NCBI GenBank assembly: GCA_903847285.1
Contig: CAINDH010000224.1
Coordinates: 1 to 45,107, forward strand
Length of the DNA stretch: 45,107 nt
Source: an uncultured Verrucomicrobia subdivision 3 bacterium
GTDB taxonomy: Bacteria > Verrucomicrobiota > Verrucomicrobiae > Limisphaerales > UBA11358
Reading direction: 5' to 3'
Shown here: positions 18,149 through 29,445 of the stretch, piece after piece
Position numbering within the stretch: the first letter of the stretch is position 1
Layout: each line of letters starts with the position of its first letter
Program-made: the position numbers and the translations under genes
The notes under the pieces: model-generated
Databases searched by the model: none
Told to the model about the DNA's origin: nothing
What the model saw: only the letters and a program-made list of their open reading frames with translations

Positions 18149-18988
18149 GTGAACGCAAGCCAACTTCAGCAAGCCGCCCACGCGATTAAAACGGCAGATG
18201 CGCTAATCATCGCGGCGGGTGCGGGCATTGGCGTGGATTCCGGCCTGCCGGACTTTCGCGGCAACGAGGGATTTTGGAAGGCTTATCCAGTGATCGCCCG
18301 CCTCGGCTTATCCTTCGCAGAATTGGCAAATCCGGTTTGGTTTGAAAATGACCCCGAACTGGCGTGGGCGTTTTACGGCCACCGGCTGAACCTCTATCGC
18401 CAAACCAACCCGCACGCCGGGTTCGGAAAACTTCTGAAATGGGCGTCGGGAAAACCCGGTGGCTATTTCGTTTTTACCTCCAACGTGGACGGGCATTTCC
18501 AGAAAGCGGGATTCTCGCCCAATCAGATCGAAGAATGTCACGGCTCAATCAATCACTTCCAATGCCTGAGCGGCTGCACCCGCTCCATCTGGGACGCCAC
18601 CGAGGAAAAAATGATCGTGGATGAAACGGTTTTTCGCGCGATGAGGCCATTACCACATTGCCGTCATTGCGGCGGGATGGCGCGACCGAACATCATGATG
18701 TTCGGCGATTTCTCATGGCTTTCCGACCGAAGTCAGGAGCAGCAAAAACGCTTTGGGCAATGGCTGCAATCGGTGCGGGAAAAATCCCATCGGCTGGCCA
18801 TTGTTGAACTTGGCGCAGGCACAGCCATCCCCAGCGTGCGGCACAATTCGGAGCGTCTGGTAGATCGATTCGGCGGGACGCTCATCCGCATCAACCCTCG
18901 TGAAGCCCATGTCCCACCCGGACATCTCGGACTGGCCACCGGCGCGCTACCAGGTCTTCAGTTTTTGGAAGAAGCGATGAAAAGTTGA
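18149..18988 (+). CDS. Sir2-family NAD-dependent protein deacetylase
   Basis: The GTG at 18149 begins MNASQLQQAAHAIKTADALI and gives 279 residues. NAD-binding motifs are GAGIGVDSGLPDFRG at about residue 24 and TSNVDGHFQKAGF near 110. The catalytic histidine is in ECHGSINH. Two cysteine pairs, CLSGC and CRHCGG, form the structural zinc site, and ELGAGTAIPSVR lies in the closing Rossmann strands. In place of the common TQNID-LH stretch it has TSNVDGHFQ, a variant I associate with a distinct group of bacterial sirtuins, so the acyl preference is unclear. Sirtuins remove acetyl or longer acyl groups from lysine using NAD. An FKBP gene begins 42 bases after its stop and may be co-transcribed. Confidence 0.93.
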   Translation: MNASQLQQAAHAIKTADALIIAAGAGIGVDSGLPDFRGNEGFWKAYPVIARLGLSFAELANPVWFENDPELAWAFYGHRLNLYRQTNPHAGFGKLLKWASGKPGGYFVFTSNVDGHFQKAGFSPNQIEECHGSINHFQCLSGCTRSIWDATEEKMIVDETVFRAMRPLPHCRHCGGMARPNIMMFGDFSWLSDRSQEQQKRFGQWLQSVREKSHRLAIVELGAGTAIPSVRHNSERLVDRFGGTLIRINPREAHVPPGHLGLATGALPGLQFLEEAMKS

Positions 18989-19030
18989 AAGCAGGTTTGA
19001 CGCCTTAACCGGCAACGGTAAAATTTCCAC

Positions 19031-19363
19031 ATGGCACAAGTTGAATTGAAAATCGAAAAACTCACCAACGGCACCGGCGCCGCCCCAAAAAAAGGCGACA
19101 CCGTGACCGTCCACTACACTGGCACGTTCACTGACGGCAAGAAGTTCGACAGCTCGGTGGATCGCAACGAGCCATTCGCCTTCACGCTCGGCGCTGGCGA
19201 AGTCATCGGCGGCTGGGATCTCGGCGTCGCGCAGATGAAAATCGGCGACAAGGTCAAGCTCACCATCCCGCCCGAACTCGCCTACGGCCGCGACGGTTAT
19301 CCGGGCGCAATTCCGCCTAACGCGACGCTGATTTTCGTGGTCGAACTGCTCGGCATCAATTGA
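19031..19363 (+). CDS. FKBP-type peptidyl-prolyl cis-trans isomerase
   Basis: The 110-residue protein is a single FKBP domain of standard size with no signal peptide, so it is probably cytoplasmic. Diagnostic stretches are [36 protein letters not shown], and [18 protein letters not shown] with the aromatic and acidic residues of the FK506 pocket (Y, F, D, W and the final Y of LAYG). It catalyses proline isomerisation during folding. The ATG at 19031 is the expected start ([11 protein letters not shown]). A lipoprotein gene begins 25 bases downstream on the same strand. Confidence 0.96.
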   Translation: MAQVELKIEKLTNGTGAAPKKGDTVTVHYTGTFTDGKKFDSSVDRNEPFAFTLGAGEVIGGWDLGVAQMKIGDKVKLTIPPELAYGRDGYPGAIPPNATLIFVVELLGIN

Positions 19364-19388
19364 ACCAACCTTGACCAGAAATTTTCCC

Positions 19389-22396
<3,008 letters not shown>

Positions 22397-22427
22397 GTTG
22401 CGAAACAGATTCGAGCCGGGTAATTGC

Positions 22428-22730
22428 GTGCCGCCGGCAACTTTTCTCCGTGAAACGTCCGGCGGCACTTTGCTTTCCGTAAAACTCCAGCCGCGCGCTT
22501 CTAAAAATGAAATCGGCGAACCCCTTGGCGCCGAGCTGAAAATCAAAGTCACCGCGCCGCCCGTAGATGCGGCGGCGAATCAAGCCCTCATCGAATTTCT
22601 TGCGGAAAAACTTGGCTGCTCGCGCGGTAAAGTGGAATTGGTCCGCGGCCACACCGCACGGCACAAAACCATTTTGCTTCATGGATTCAAAGCGGCGGAT
22701 GTTCTCCAAAAAATCTTACCTCACAAGTAA
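22428..22730 (+). CDS. DUF167 (YggU) family protein
   Basis: The frame is open from 22398 (TTG), directly behind katG, but a GTG at 22428 gives a 100-residue product close to the family norm. The DUF167 pattern is clear: LLSVKLQPRASKNEI, then LKIKVTAPPVDAAANQALIEFLAEKLG, and finally VELVRGHTARHKTILLHG. The family is a small alpha/beta fold of unknown role, widespread in bacteria and often encoded near yggT. The start codon is uncertain between TTG and GTG. The 170 bases between this gene and the next show no gene or recognisable RNA. Confidence 0.9.
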   Translation: MPPATFLRETSGGTLLSVKLQPRASKNEIGEPLGAELKIKVTAPPVDAAANQALIEFLAEKLGCSRGKVELVRGHTARHKTILLHGFKAADVLQKILPHK

Positions 22731-22900
22731 TGGTTGGTCTTCAGCAAAATTAGAAGCGGCCTTTCCTGACGGTTAGCTAGAGTGACACCGGATTGTTTCC
22801 GTTGGGAATCCTCGAGGCACAGGTTGGAGTTCATCCGTTCGCAAATCTTGAGCTCAACGTTACCTCTCCGTATCGGGCGGAAACCGTTGGCTGAATCATC

Positions 22901-24337
22901 ATGTCACATCCACAAATTATCCAGGGCGGCATGGGCGCGGGCGTATCAGATTGGAAACTGGCGCGGGCCGTGTCACTCGCCGGTCAGTTGGGCGTCGTCT
23001 CCGGCACCGCGCTCGCCGCCATCCTTGCCCGCCGCCTCCAAAATGGCGATCTCGACGGCCAGATGCGGTATGGCCTGGCCCATTTCCCCGTGGCCGACCT
23101 CGCCAAAAAAATTATCGCGGATTATTTTATTCCTGACGGGAAACTTGCCGACGTCCCATTCAAACTGACGCCGTTGCCCGGCCTCAATCCCGGCGCGGAT
23201 TATGAGGCCCTCACCGTCGCCGCGAACTTCGTGGAAGTTTTTCTGGCCAAAGAAAATCATAGCGGCTTGGTGGGCATCAATTTTTTAGAAAAAATTCAAT
23301 TCCCCACCCTGCCCTCCCTCTTCGGGGCGATGCTCGCGGGCGTGGATTATGTGCTGATGGGTGCGGGCATTCCCCGCGCTATTCCCGGCGTGTTGGACCG
23401 TCTGGCACGCGGCGAAAATGTGGAATTAAAGATCGAGGTCGAAGGCGCGCTGCCCAGCGAAGAATTTATTTCCCAGTTCAATCCCGCTGCGTTTTTCGGT
23501 GGCATCGCGCCGACGCTGAAACGCCCTTTTTTCCTCGGCATCGTCGCATCAGCCACGCTGGCCATCACGCTCGCGCGCAAATCCAGCGGACGGGTAGATG
23601 GCTTTGTGGTCGAGGGCGAAACGGCCGGGGGGCACAATGCGCCACCGCGCGGCGCTCTGCAATTGACACCAGCCGGTGAACCCATCTACGGCCCGCGCGA
23701 TGTCGCCGATCTGGATAAAATTCGCGAACTCGGTTTACCGTTCTGGCTCGCCGGGTCGTATGGCAAACCCGGCCAGCTCGCCGCCGCGTTGCAACTGGGC
23801 GCGACGGGAATTCAAGTCGGCACCGCGTTCGCCTTCTGCGCAGAATCCGGCCTGCACCCCGACTTCAAACAACAGGTGTTTCGGTTGAGCCGCGCTGGCC
23901 AACTCCGCGTCTTCACCGATCCGCTGGCCTCGCCGACGGGGTTCCCGCTAAAAATTGTCCAACTGCCCGGCACGTTGGCCGATACGCATCCCGCCATGCC
24001 CGCGACGCGGCGTTGCGACCTCGGTTTTCTCCGCCACGCCTATCGCCGGGCCGATGGCGCCACCGGCTACCGTTGTCCCGCCGAACCGGTCGAAGATTTT
24101 ATCCGCAAAGGTGGCACGCTGGCAGAAACCGTCGGACGCAAATGCGTTTGCAACGGATTGATGTCCGCCATCGGCCTCGCGCAGGTGAATTCGGAGAATG
24201 GCCTGAATTTGCCGCTCCTGACGGCGGGGAATGAAGCGGTGAACATCACGAATTTTATTTCAACGGGGCGAAATGACTACACCGCCGCCGAGGTCATACA
24301 ACGGTTGCTCTCCCGAACCACGCCAGCCTCCGCATAA
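22901..24337 (+). CDS. Nitronate monooxygenase-like flavoprotein (2-nitropropane dioxygenase family)
   Basis: This 478-residue protein begins IIQGGMGAGVSDWKLARAVS, the usual opening of the NMO/2-nitropropane dioxygenase TIM barrel. FMN-contact motifs follow: FLEKIQFPTLPSLFGAMLAGVDYVLMGAG, then FVVEGETAGGHNAPPRG (the conserved AGGH), and LGATGIQVGTAFAFCAES. It is longer than class I NMOs (about 320-360) because of a C-terminal extension with four cysteines, including RRCDLGF, YRCPAEP and RKCVCNGL, which could bind metal. Members oxidise nitronates or act in related FMN redox reactions; the true substrate here cannot be told. It stands alone, 45 bases before the ECF sigma gene on the same strand. 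Confidence 0.9.
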   Translation: MSHPQIIQGGMGAGVSDWKLARAVSLAGQLGVVSGTALAAILARRLQNGDLDGQMRYGLAHFPVADLAKKIIADYFIPDGKLADVPFKLTPLPGLNPGADYEALTVAANFVEVFLAKENHSGLVGINFLEKIQFPTLPSLFGAMLAGVDYVLMGAGIPRAIPGVLDRLARGENVELKIEVEGALPSEEFISQFNPAAFFGGIAPTLKRPFFLGIVASATLAITLARKSSGRVDGFVVEGETAGGHNAPPRGALQLTPAGEPIYGPRDVADLDKIRELGLPFWLAGSYGKPGQLAAALQLGATGIQVGTAFAFCAESGLHPDFKQQVFRLSRAGQLRVFTDPLASPTGFPLKIVQLPGTLADTHPAMPATRRCDLGFLRHAYRRADGATGYRCPAEPVEDFIRKGGTLAETVGRKCVCNGLMSAIGLAQVNSENGLNLPLLTAGNEAVNITNFISTGRNDYTAAEVIQRLLSRTTPASA

Positions 24338-24382
24338 AAAGTTTGTCACCTCTTCGCGCCTTCCTGCCACTTAAGCGACGAT

Positions 24383-25924
24383 ATGATGACACCAATGATT
24401 GCTTCCTCCGCGCAGAACGATGCGGAACTTGTGAACGCCAGCCTGGGCGGCAACCGTGACGCTTTTGGACAAATCGTTGCCCGCTACCAGTCGCTCGTCT
24501 GCTCGCTGGCGTTCAGCGCCACCGGCAGCTTGAGTCTGAGCGAAGACCTCGCGCAGGAAACTTTTGTCACCGCTTGGAAACAGCTCGCCGGCTTGCGCGA
24601 GCCGGAAAAATTGCGCACGTGGCTCTGCGGCATTGCCCGAAACCTCATCAATAATTTCCTGCGCCGCCAGGACCGCGAGCCAAGTCATCAGGCGGAAGCG
24701 CTGGAAGACATTTCCGAAACCCATTCGCCCGAGCCGTTGCCGCACGACCACACCATCAGCAATGAGGAGCAGGCGATTCTCTGGCGCTCACTCGAAAGCA
24801 TCCCGGAACTTTACCGCGAACCGCTCGTGCTGTTTTACCGCGAACATCAGTCCATCGAAGCCGTCGCCGAAAAGCTGGAACTCACCGAAGACAACGTGAA
24901 GCAGCGTCTGTCACGCGGAAGAAAACTTTTGCACGAGCAAGTCCTCGCGTTTGTAGAAGGCGCATTGTCGCGCACGAATCCGGGGAAAACTTTTACACTC
25001 GGCGTGCTCGCCGCTCTGCCTGCAACAATGGCTACTTCCGCCAAAGCCGCCACGATTGTTGCCGCCGCAAAAGGCGCGGGCGGCGCGAAGGCAGCGGGAG
25101 CAATGGGAATTTTCGCCGCCATTTTGAGTCCGCTGCTCGCCATTTTTGGAAATTATGCGAGCTATCGCATGAGCCTCGACGAAGCGGAGACAGATGAAGA
25201 ACGTTTCCACGTCAAAAAACTTTTCGGCAATGCATTGGTCGTCACGCTTGCGGCTTCGGCGGTTCTCGCCGGGCCGCTGTTCTGGCTGCTGCACAAAGAA
25301 AATGACATCCCGACGTTTTGTGGCGTGCTGTTCAGCCAGGCCGTGGTCGTTTATTTTCTGGCTCTCTGCTACCTCGGTTTCGCCACGCTGCCGCTGCGCC
25401 GTCGGCACCTTGCACGGATGCTGGCGGAAAATCACGGCGGCAATTTTCCACACCCCGCGTATGAATTCCGCAGCCGCGCGAACCTGTTCGGTCTGCCGCT
25501 CGTCCATGTCCGTCTCGGCGACCGCTTCGATGTTTTGCGCGGGCCGGTGAAGGCGTGGATCGCCATCGGCAGCAGCCATTCAGTCGGCGTGATTTTTGCG
25601 TCCGGCGGCATCGCGGTCGGCGGCTGGGCTTACGGCGCGTTCGCCGTCGGCTGGCAGATTTTCTGCGGCTGCGGCGTGGCGTGGAACGCGGGCGAAGGCG
25701 GGTTGATTCTGGCGCGCGATTTCGCGCTCGGTGGTTTCGCCCACGCGGCGCAGGCCAACACGGATGTCGCGAAACATTACATCTACAACAGCCTGTTTTT
25801 CCGCATCGGCTATGCGGTTTCTCGGCACGGTTTGCTGGTGCAACTGGCGTGGATCATCCCGATGTTACTACAGGCACTCCACGTGACGCGGGCACGGCGG
25901 CGGCGCGAGCATGCCGGATCCTGA
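24383..25924 (+). CDS. ECF-type RNA polymerase sigma factor fused to a polytopic membrane domain
   Basis: Residues 1-190 are a group 4 (ECF) sigma factor. Region 2 runs from about FGQIVARYQSLVCSLAF through LSEDLAQETFVTAWKQLAGL to TWLCGIARNLINNFLRR; region 4 is IPELYREPLVLFYREHQSI with the helix-turn-helix IEAVAEKLELTEDNVKQRLSRGR. Residues from about 200 are unlike a soluble sigma: alanine-rich hydrophobic stretches (LGVLAALPATMA, GIFAAILSPLLAIFG), then VVTLAASAVLAGPLFWLL, AVVVYFLALCYLGFA, a glycine-rich segment ASGGIAVGGWAYGAFAVG and a final hydrophobic helix. A membrane-attached sigma could be held inactive by its own tail. Two anchored proteins follow closely (the first after 22 bases). ATG 24383 is the first of two possible starts. 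Confidence 0.9.
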   Translation: MMTPMIASSAQNDAELVNASLGGNRDAFGQIVARYQSLVCSLAFSATGSLSLSEDLAQETFVTAWKQLAGLREPEKLRTWLCGIARNLINNFLRRQDREPSHQAEALEDISETHSPEPLPHDHTISNEEQAILWRSLESIPELYREPLVLFYREHQSIEAVAEKLELTEDNVKQRLSRGRKLLHEQVLAFVEGALSRTNPGKTFTLGVLAALPATMATSAKAATIVAAAKGAGGAKAAGAMGIFAAILSPLLAIFGNYASYRMSLDEAETDEERFHVKKLFGNALVVTLAASAVLAGPLFWLLHKENDIPTFCGVLFSQAVVVYFLALCYLGFATLPLRRRHLARMLAENHGGNFPHPAYEFRSRANLFGLPLVHVRLGDRFDVLRGPVKAWIAIGSSHSVGVIFASGGIAVGGWAYGAFAVGWQIFCGCGVAWNAGEGGLILARDFALGGFAHAAQANTDVAKHYIYNSLFFRIGYAVSRHGLLVQLAWIIPMLLQALHVTRARRRREHAGS

Positions 25925-25946
25925 AAATTTTTTACCATCAAAACCA

Positions 25947-26759
25947 ATGAAGAAAATCGTCATCTTGTTCGTGGCCGTCTTTGCCGGACTCATCTTGGGG
26001 AAAATTATTTTCACGAACCGCGCTGCTGCGCCGCTTGTGCCGATTGCGGAATCCGCTCCCGCCCAGCCTGCGCCGCCGGGAAAAATTTCCGCGCCAAAAC
26101 CAGAGCCGCTGCCGGTTTCCGCCAGCGCAGTTGAACCGCCAAAAGCTCCCGCCGCAACTCCCGTCGTCACTGAAGCGAAGCCCGATGATTCCGCCAATCC
26201 AATTCATAAGGCGGTGGATGCCTTGTTATCCGCGAAGAGCGCCAGAGAGAAGCACGATCTGTTTCAACAGTTGATCAAGGACGGGCAGATGGATGCAGCG
26301 ATTGCGGAATTGAAGCAGCGCGCGGTGGACAATCCGAACAACGCGCAGTTGCCCACCACACTCGGCGAAGCGATGCTCAACAAAGTGCGCGCGCTCAAGG
26401 AGTCGGGCGGCGGCGACATAAATGAAATGGGCATCCTCGCGATGCAGGCCGACCAGAGCTTCAATGCCGCGCTGAAAATTGATCCGCAGAACTGGGAGGC
26501 GAATTTCGTGAAGGCCTCCTCGCAGTTTTACTGGCCGCCGGACGAGAAGCGTGACGCCGATGTGGTGCAACGGTTGTCCGGCCTGATTGACCAGCAGGAG
26601 ACAATGACGCCGAACCCCGCGTTCGTGCAAACGTATGTCGTGCTGGGCAACCAATACGAGAAGCTGGGCCAGCACGACAAGGCCGCCGCAACGTGGCAGC
26701 TTGGCCTGACGAAATTTCCAAACGACCCGGCGCTCCTGAAAAAAATCAACGGGCAGTAG
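25947..26759 (+). CDS. Membrane-anchored TPR protein
   Basis: The ATG at 25947 opens MKKIVILFVAVFAGLILGKIIF, an N-terminal signal anchor without a clear cleavage site. Residues 28-75 are a proline/alanine-rich spacer (PAQPAPPGKISAPKPEPLP). From about residue 85 to 270 the protein is helical with TPR-type pairs, including IAELKQRAVDNPNNAQLPTT, FNAALKIDPQNWEANFVK and the closing VLGNQYEKLGQHDKAAATW. It probably faces the periplasm and binds other proteins. It lies 22 bases behind the membrane sigma factor and 147 bases before the next anchored protein, so it may be a target or partner of that system. The specific role is unknown. An earlier in-frame ATG at 25911 overlaps the sigma gene and lacks a signal at its start. 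Confidence 0.8.
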   Translation: MKKIVILFVAVFAGLILGKIIFTNRAAAPLVPIAESAPAQPAPPGKISAPKPEPLPVSASAVEPPKAPAATPVVTEAKPDDSANPIHKAVDALLSAKSAREKHDLFQQLIKDGQMDAAIAELKQRAVDNPNNAQLPTTLGEAMLNKVRALKESGGGDINEMGILAMQADQSFNAALKIDPQNWEANFVKASSQFYWPPDEKRDADVVQRLSGLIDQQETMTPNPAFVQTYVVLGNQYEKLGQHDKAAATWQLGLTKFPNDPALLKKINGQ

Positions 26760-26906
26760 GATTTTTGCACCGGTTCGCAGCCCGAATTCTGGCACCGGAG
26801 CGATACGCGTTAGTTGGCTCATCGGCGACCGCGTTGCCGCCGGTGCAGCGAGAAATTAATTTGCTTTCACTCCGTTCACTTTCATTGTCCAATCAAGCCA
26901 CTCCTT

Positions 26907-27926
26907 ATGAAAAACATTGCCATCATTCTTCTACTGCTGGCTTCCCTTACACTCGGCGCGCTGATGCTGCGCCAGCAAAAACAATCCGTGGAGACTCAGG
27001 CAACCCTGGCCCAAATGCAGACGGACCTCGCCACCGCCCAAACGCAATTGAAAGCCACCGCGGAAGCCGCCGCGCAAATTGCCAACACCAAACGCTCCTC
27101 AAAAATTTTGCAGGAGACGCTGGTGGAAACCTCCAAGTTCGCAGATGAAAAAGCGAAGCAGGCCGAGGAGTTGCAACTCAAACTCGCCGCCGCCGCCAAA
27201 ACCAATACTAACAACCCGATGGCGAACATGGCCAAAATGTTCAGCGACCCCAAGATGAAGGAGATGATCAAGGCGCAGCAAAAAACCGTGCTCGGACCGA
27301 TGATTTCCAAACAGTATGGCGAATTGTTTCAGCAATTGAATTTGTCGGCGGACGACAGCACTCAGTTGAAAAAACTGCTGCTGGACAAAATGCTCGCGGG
27401 CGCAGATGTCGGCATGTCCATGCTGGACGACAGTCTGGATGCCACCAATCGCGCGGCGCTGGGCAAGCAGGTGAAGGCGACCACGGATGATTACGAGGCG
27501 CAGATCAAAGCATTTCTCGGCGACGGTTATGCGTCGTATCAAAGCTATGAGAAGACCGTGCCGGACCGGATGACGGTGAACCAGTTCGGCGATCAGTTGT
27601 CAGGCGACAACACGTTGAACCCAGAGCAACAGACGCAATTGATTCAAGCCATGAGCGAGGCGCGCACTGGTTTCAAGTGGACGACCGATTACACGGACAA
27701 CAACAAAGTGCCGGCGGACGGCGATTACGCCTCGATGTTCAGCGAAGAAAAACTCGATAAGTTCACGCAGGAAAAAGAGCAGTTCGACCAGCAGTTTTTG
27801 GAACGCGCGCAAAAAATCCTGACGCCGGAACAGGCCAAGTCATTTGCGGAATTCCAAGCCAACCAGCGCCAGATGCAGATCATGGGTATGAAGATGGCCG
27901 CGTCTATGTTCGGCGGAAAAAAATAA
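26907..27926 (+). CDS. Membrane-anchored coiled-coil protein, unknown function
   Basis: The ATG at 26907 gives 339 residues beginning MKNIAIILLLLASLTLGALM, a signal anchor. Residues 21-95 form a long coiled coil (QQKQSVETQATLAQMQTDLAT and onward, rich in Q, A, E and K). The remaining 240 residues are soluble and helical: MANMAKMFSDPKMKEMIKAQQ, then LSADDSTQLKKLLLDKMLAG, and toward the end ERAQKILTPEQAKSFAEFQ, which recalls the LTPEQ-type helices of Spy/CpxP-like periplasmic chaperones. That likeness is a motif-level inference. It is the third gene in the sigma-TPR-coiled-coil series, with 147 bases upstream that may hold its own promoter. The closing MGMKMAASMFGGKK is methionine-rich. Confidence 0.75.
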   Translation: MKNIAIILLLLASLTLGALMLRQQKQSVETQATLAQMQTDLATAQTQLKATAEAAAQIANTKRSSKILQETLVETSKFADEKAKQAEELQLKLAAAAKTNTNNPMANMAKMFSDPKMKEMIKAQQKTVLGPMISKQYGELFQQLNLSADDSTQLKKLLLDKMLAGADVGMSMLDDSLDATNRAALGKQVKATTDDYEAQIKAFLGDGYASYQSYEKTVPDRMTVNQFGDQLSGDNTLNPEQQTQLIQAMSEARTGFKWTTDYTDNNKVPADGDYASMFSEEKLDKFTQEKEQFDQQFLERAQKILTPEQAKSFAEFQANQRQMQIMGMKMAASMFGGKK

Positions 27927-27960
27927 CCAGCGGAGATACGTCTAGCTGCGCTCCAAATCG

Positions 27961-29346
27961 TCAGCCGATTTGCTCAGCCAGTTCCTCCGCCGGATACGTC
28001 CAGATTTCCGCGAGTGTCGGGTGATAATGTGGCACCGCCGCAAGCTCTTGGACCGTCATGCGCTTGGCCATCGCCACGATAATTTCGTGGATCAATTCGC
28101 CACCGCTCGGGCCAACACATTCGCCGCCGATGATTTCGCCGGTCTTCGGATTCGCGAGCAGTTTTACAAGACCATCCTTTGCCTCCATGATGAGTGACTT
28201 GCCGTGGTCATTGAACGGATAGCTTGCCGCCAGGAATTTTATTCCACGTTCGCTCGCAGTTTTTTCTGTCAGCCCGACCGTCGCCACCTGCGGATCGGTG
28301 AAGACCACGGAAATCAGCAGCCGATAATCCATCCGGCGCGGCGACTTTGGATTTAGAATGTTGTGAACCGCCGTTTCGCCCTGCTGGATGGCGATGTGGA
28401 CAATCTCGTGCGGCCCACAGACATCGCCCGCCGCGAAAATGTGCGGTGCGCTGGTTTGCATCTTGGCGTTTGTCACTACCCTGCCTTGCTCCGTTTTCAC
28501 GCTCGTGTTTTGCAGATTGAGTGCTGCTGTGTTCGGCACGCGGCCCAGCGCGAATAAAATCTCTTCCGCTGAAACTGAAACCTGTTTTCCTCCCTGCTCA
28601 AAGGAAACCGTTTTCAATTTCCCTTTGCGCTTCGCGTCCACCAGTTTCGTGCCGGTGAATACTTGCATCCCTTCGCGACGGAAAACCTTCTCAATCTCCA
28701 CGCCAGCATCGGCATCGAATTCCTTCAGCAGACGTTCGCTGCGTTGGATGAGCGTGACCTTCACGCCGAAGCGTTGGAAGAATTGCGCAAACTCGCACGC
28801 GATCGCGCCGCCGCCGAGGATGATGAGTGACTTGGGTAATTTCTTGAGTGCCACAGCCTCGTTGCTCGTGATGAAGCCAATGGCATCCAGTTGCGGCAAG
28901 GGCGCTGGAGCCACGCGTGATCCTGTGGCGATGACGAAATATTTGGCAGTGAGTTTTTTGCCGTTGCTCAACTGCACCGTATGCGCATCAAGAAAGCTGG
29001 CGTTCGCGCGAATGAATTTGAAGCGGCCATCGTTCAACTGCTGTTCGCGGAAGCTGGCAAAATCTTTGATCTGCTCATCTTTTCGCGCCATGACTTTGGC
29101 GAAATCGAAAGTGACTCGACCAGCGCGCACACCCCACGTCGCCGCGTGTTCGGCGAGGTGTTTCACTTCCGCCGCGTAGAGCATCGCCTTGGTCGGCATG
29201 CAACCGCGCAGGATGCACAGTCCCCCGACTTCCCGTCCGCCTTCGATGACGACAGTTTTCAAACCCGCCGCTGCCGCCGTGCGGGCCGCTGCGTAACCGC
29301 CGCTGCCGCCGCCGATGACCGCCACGTCAAAATCAAATTGTTTCAT
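27961..29346 (-). CDS. lpdA: Dihydrolipoamide dehydrogenase-like flavoprotein disulfide reductase
   Basis: The 461-residue protein has the class I pyridine nucleotide-disulfide oxidoreductase layout. The FAD motif is VAVIGGGSGGYAAARTAAAAG. The redox disulfide is Cys44 and Cys49 in GGLCILRGCMPTK. The NAD(P) motif is LIILGGGAIACEFAQFF near residue 175, the second FAD motif is HIFAAGDVCG, and the C-terminal interface has HYHPTLAEIW with the catalytic histidine. Lipoamide dehydrogenases usually have CLNVGC and HAHPT, so this protein is a divergent member. Mercuric, glutathione-like or soluble transhydrogenase roles cannot be excluded. If it is the E3 subunit it would serve the pyruvate dehydrogenase encoded at 37.7-41 kb, though the loci are unlinked. 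It converges with the coiled-coil gene at 27926. Confidence 0.87.
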   Translation of the reverse strand: MKQFDFDVAVIGGGSGGYAAARTAAAAGLKTVVIEGGREVGGLCILRGCMPTKAMLYAAEVKHLAEHAATWGVRAGRVTFDFAKVMARKDEQIKDFASFREQQLNDGRFKFIRANASFLDAHTVQLSNGKKLTAKYFVIATGSRVAPAPLPQLDAIGFITSNEAVALKKLPKSLIILGGGAIACEFAQFFQRFGVKVTLIQRSERLLKEFDADAGVEIEKVFRREGMQVFTGTKLVDAKRKGKLKTVSFEQGGKQVSVSAEEILFALGRVPNTAALNLQNTSVKTEQGRVVTNAKMQTSAPHIFAAGDVCGPHEIVHIAIQQGETAVHNILNPKSPRRMDYRLLISVVFTDPQVATVGLTEKTASERGIKFLAASYPFNDHGKSLIMEAKDGLVKLLANPKTGEIIGGECVGPSGGELIHEIIVAMAKRMTVQELAAVPHYHPTLAEIWTYPAEELAEQIG

Positions 29347-29394
29347 GGCTTCAGGATGGAACAGCGGCGGGGTTTTTCAAACCGCTTCTTGCAA

Positions 29395-29428
29395 ATAAAA
29401 AACCGCCGGTGAAAAATTCACCGGCGGT
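29395..29428 (-). terminator. Rho-independent terminator of the autotransporter-repeat gene
   Basis: The perfect 12-base palindrome accgccggtgaa / ttcaccggcggt has a three-base loop (29402-29428). Read on the minus strand it is followed by a run of six T. It begins 18 bases after the stop codon at 29446 and points leftward. The plus-strand side lacks a T run, so it acts in one direction. Confidence 0.9.
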
Positions 29429-29445
29429 CGTGAAGCTGACCTAGC

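Noticed and set aside
22731..22900. Possible tRNA or small RNA gene between the DUF167 and nitronate monooxygenase genes
   Set aside because: No T-arm or acceptor pairing could be found and no terminator-like hairpin is present.
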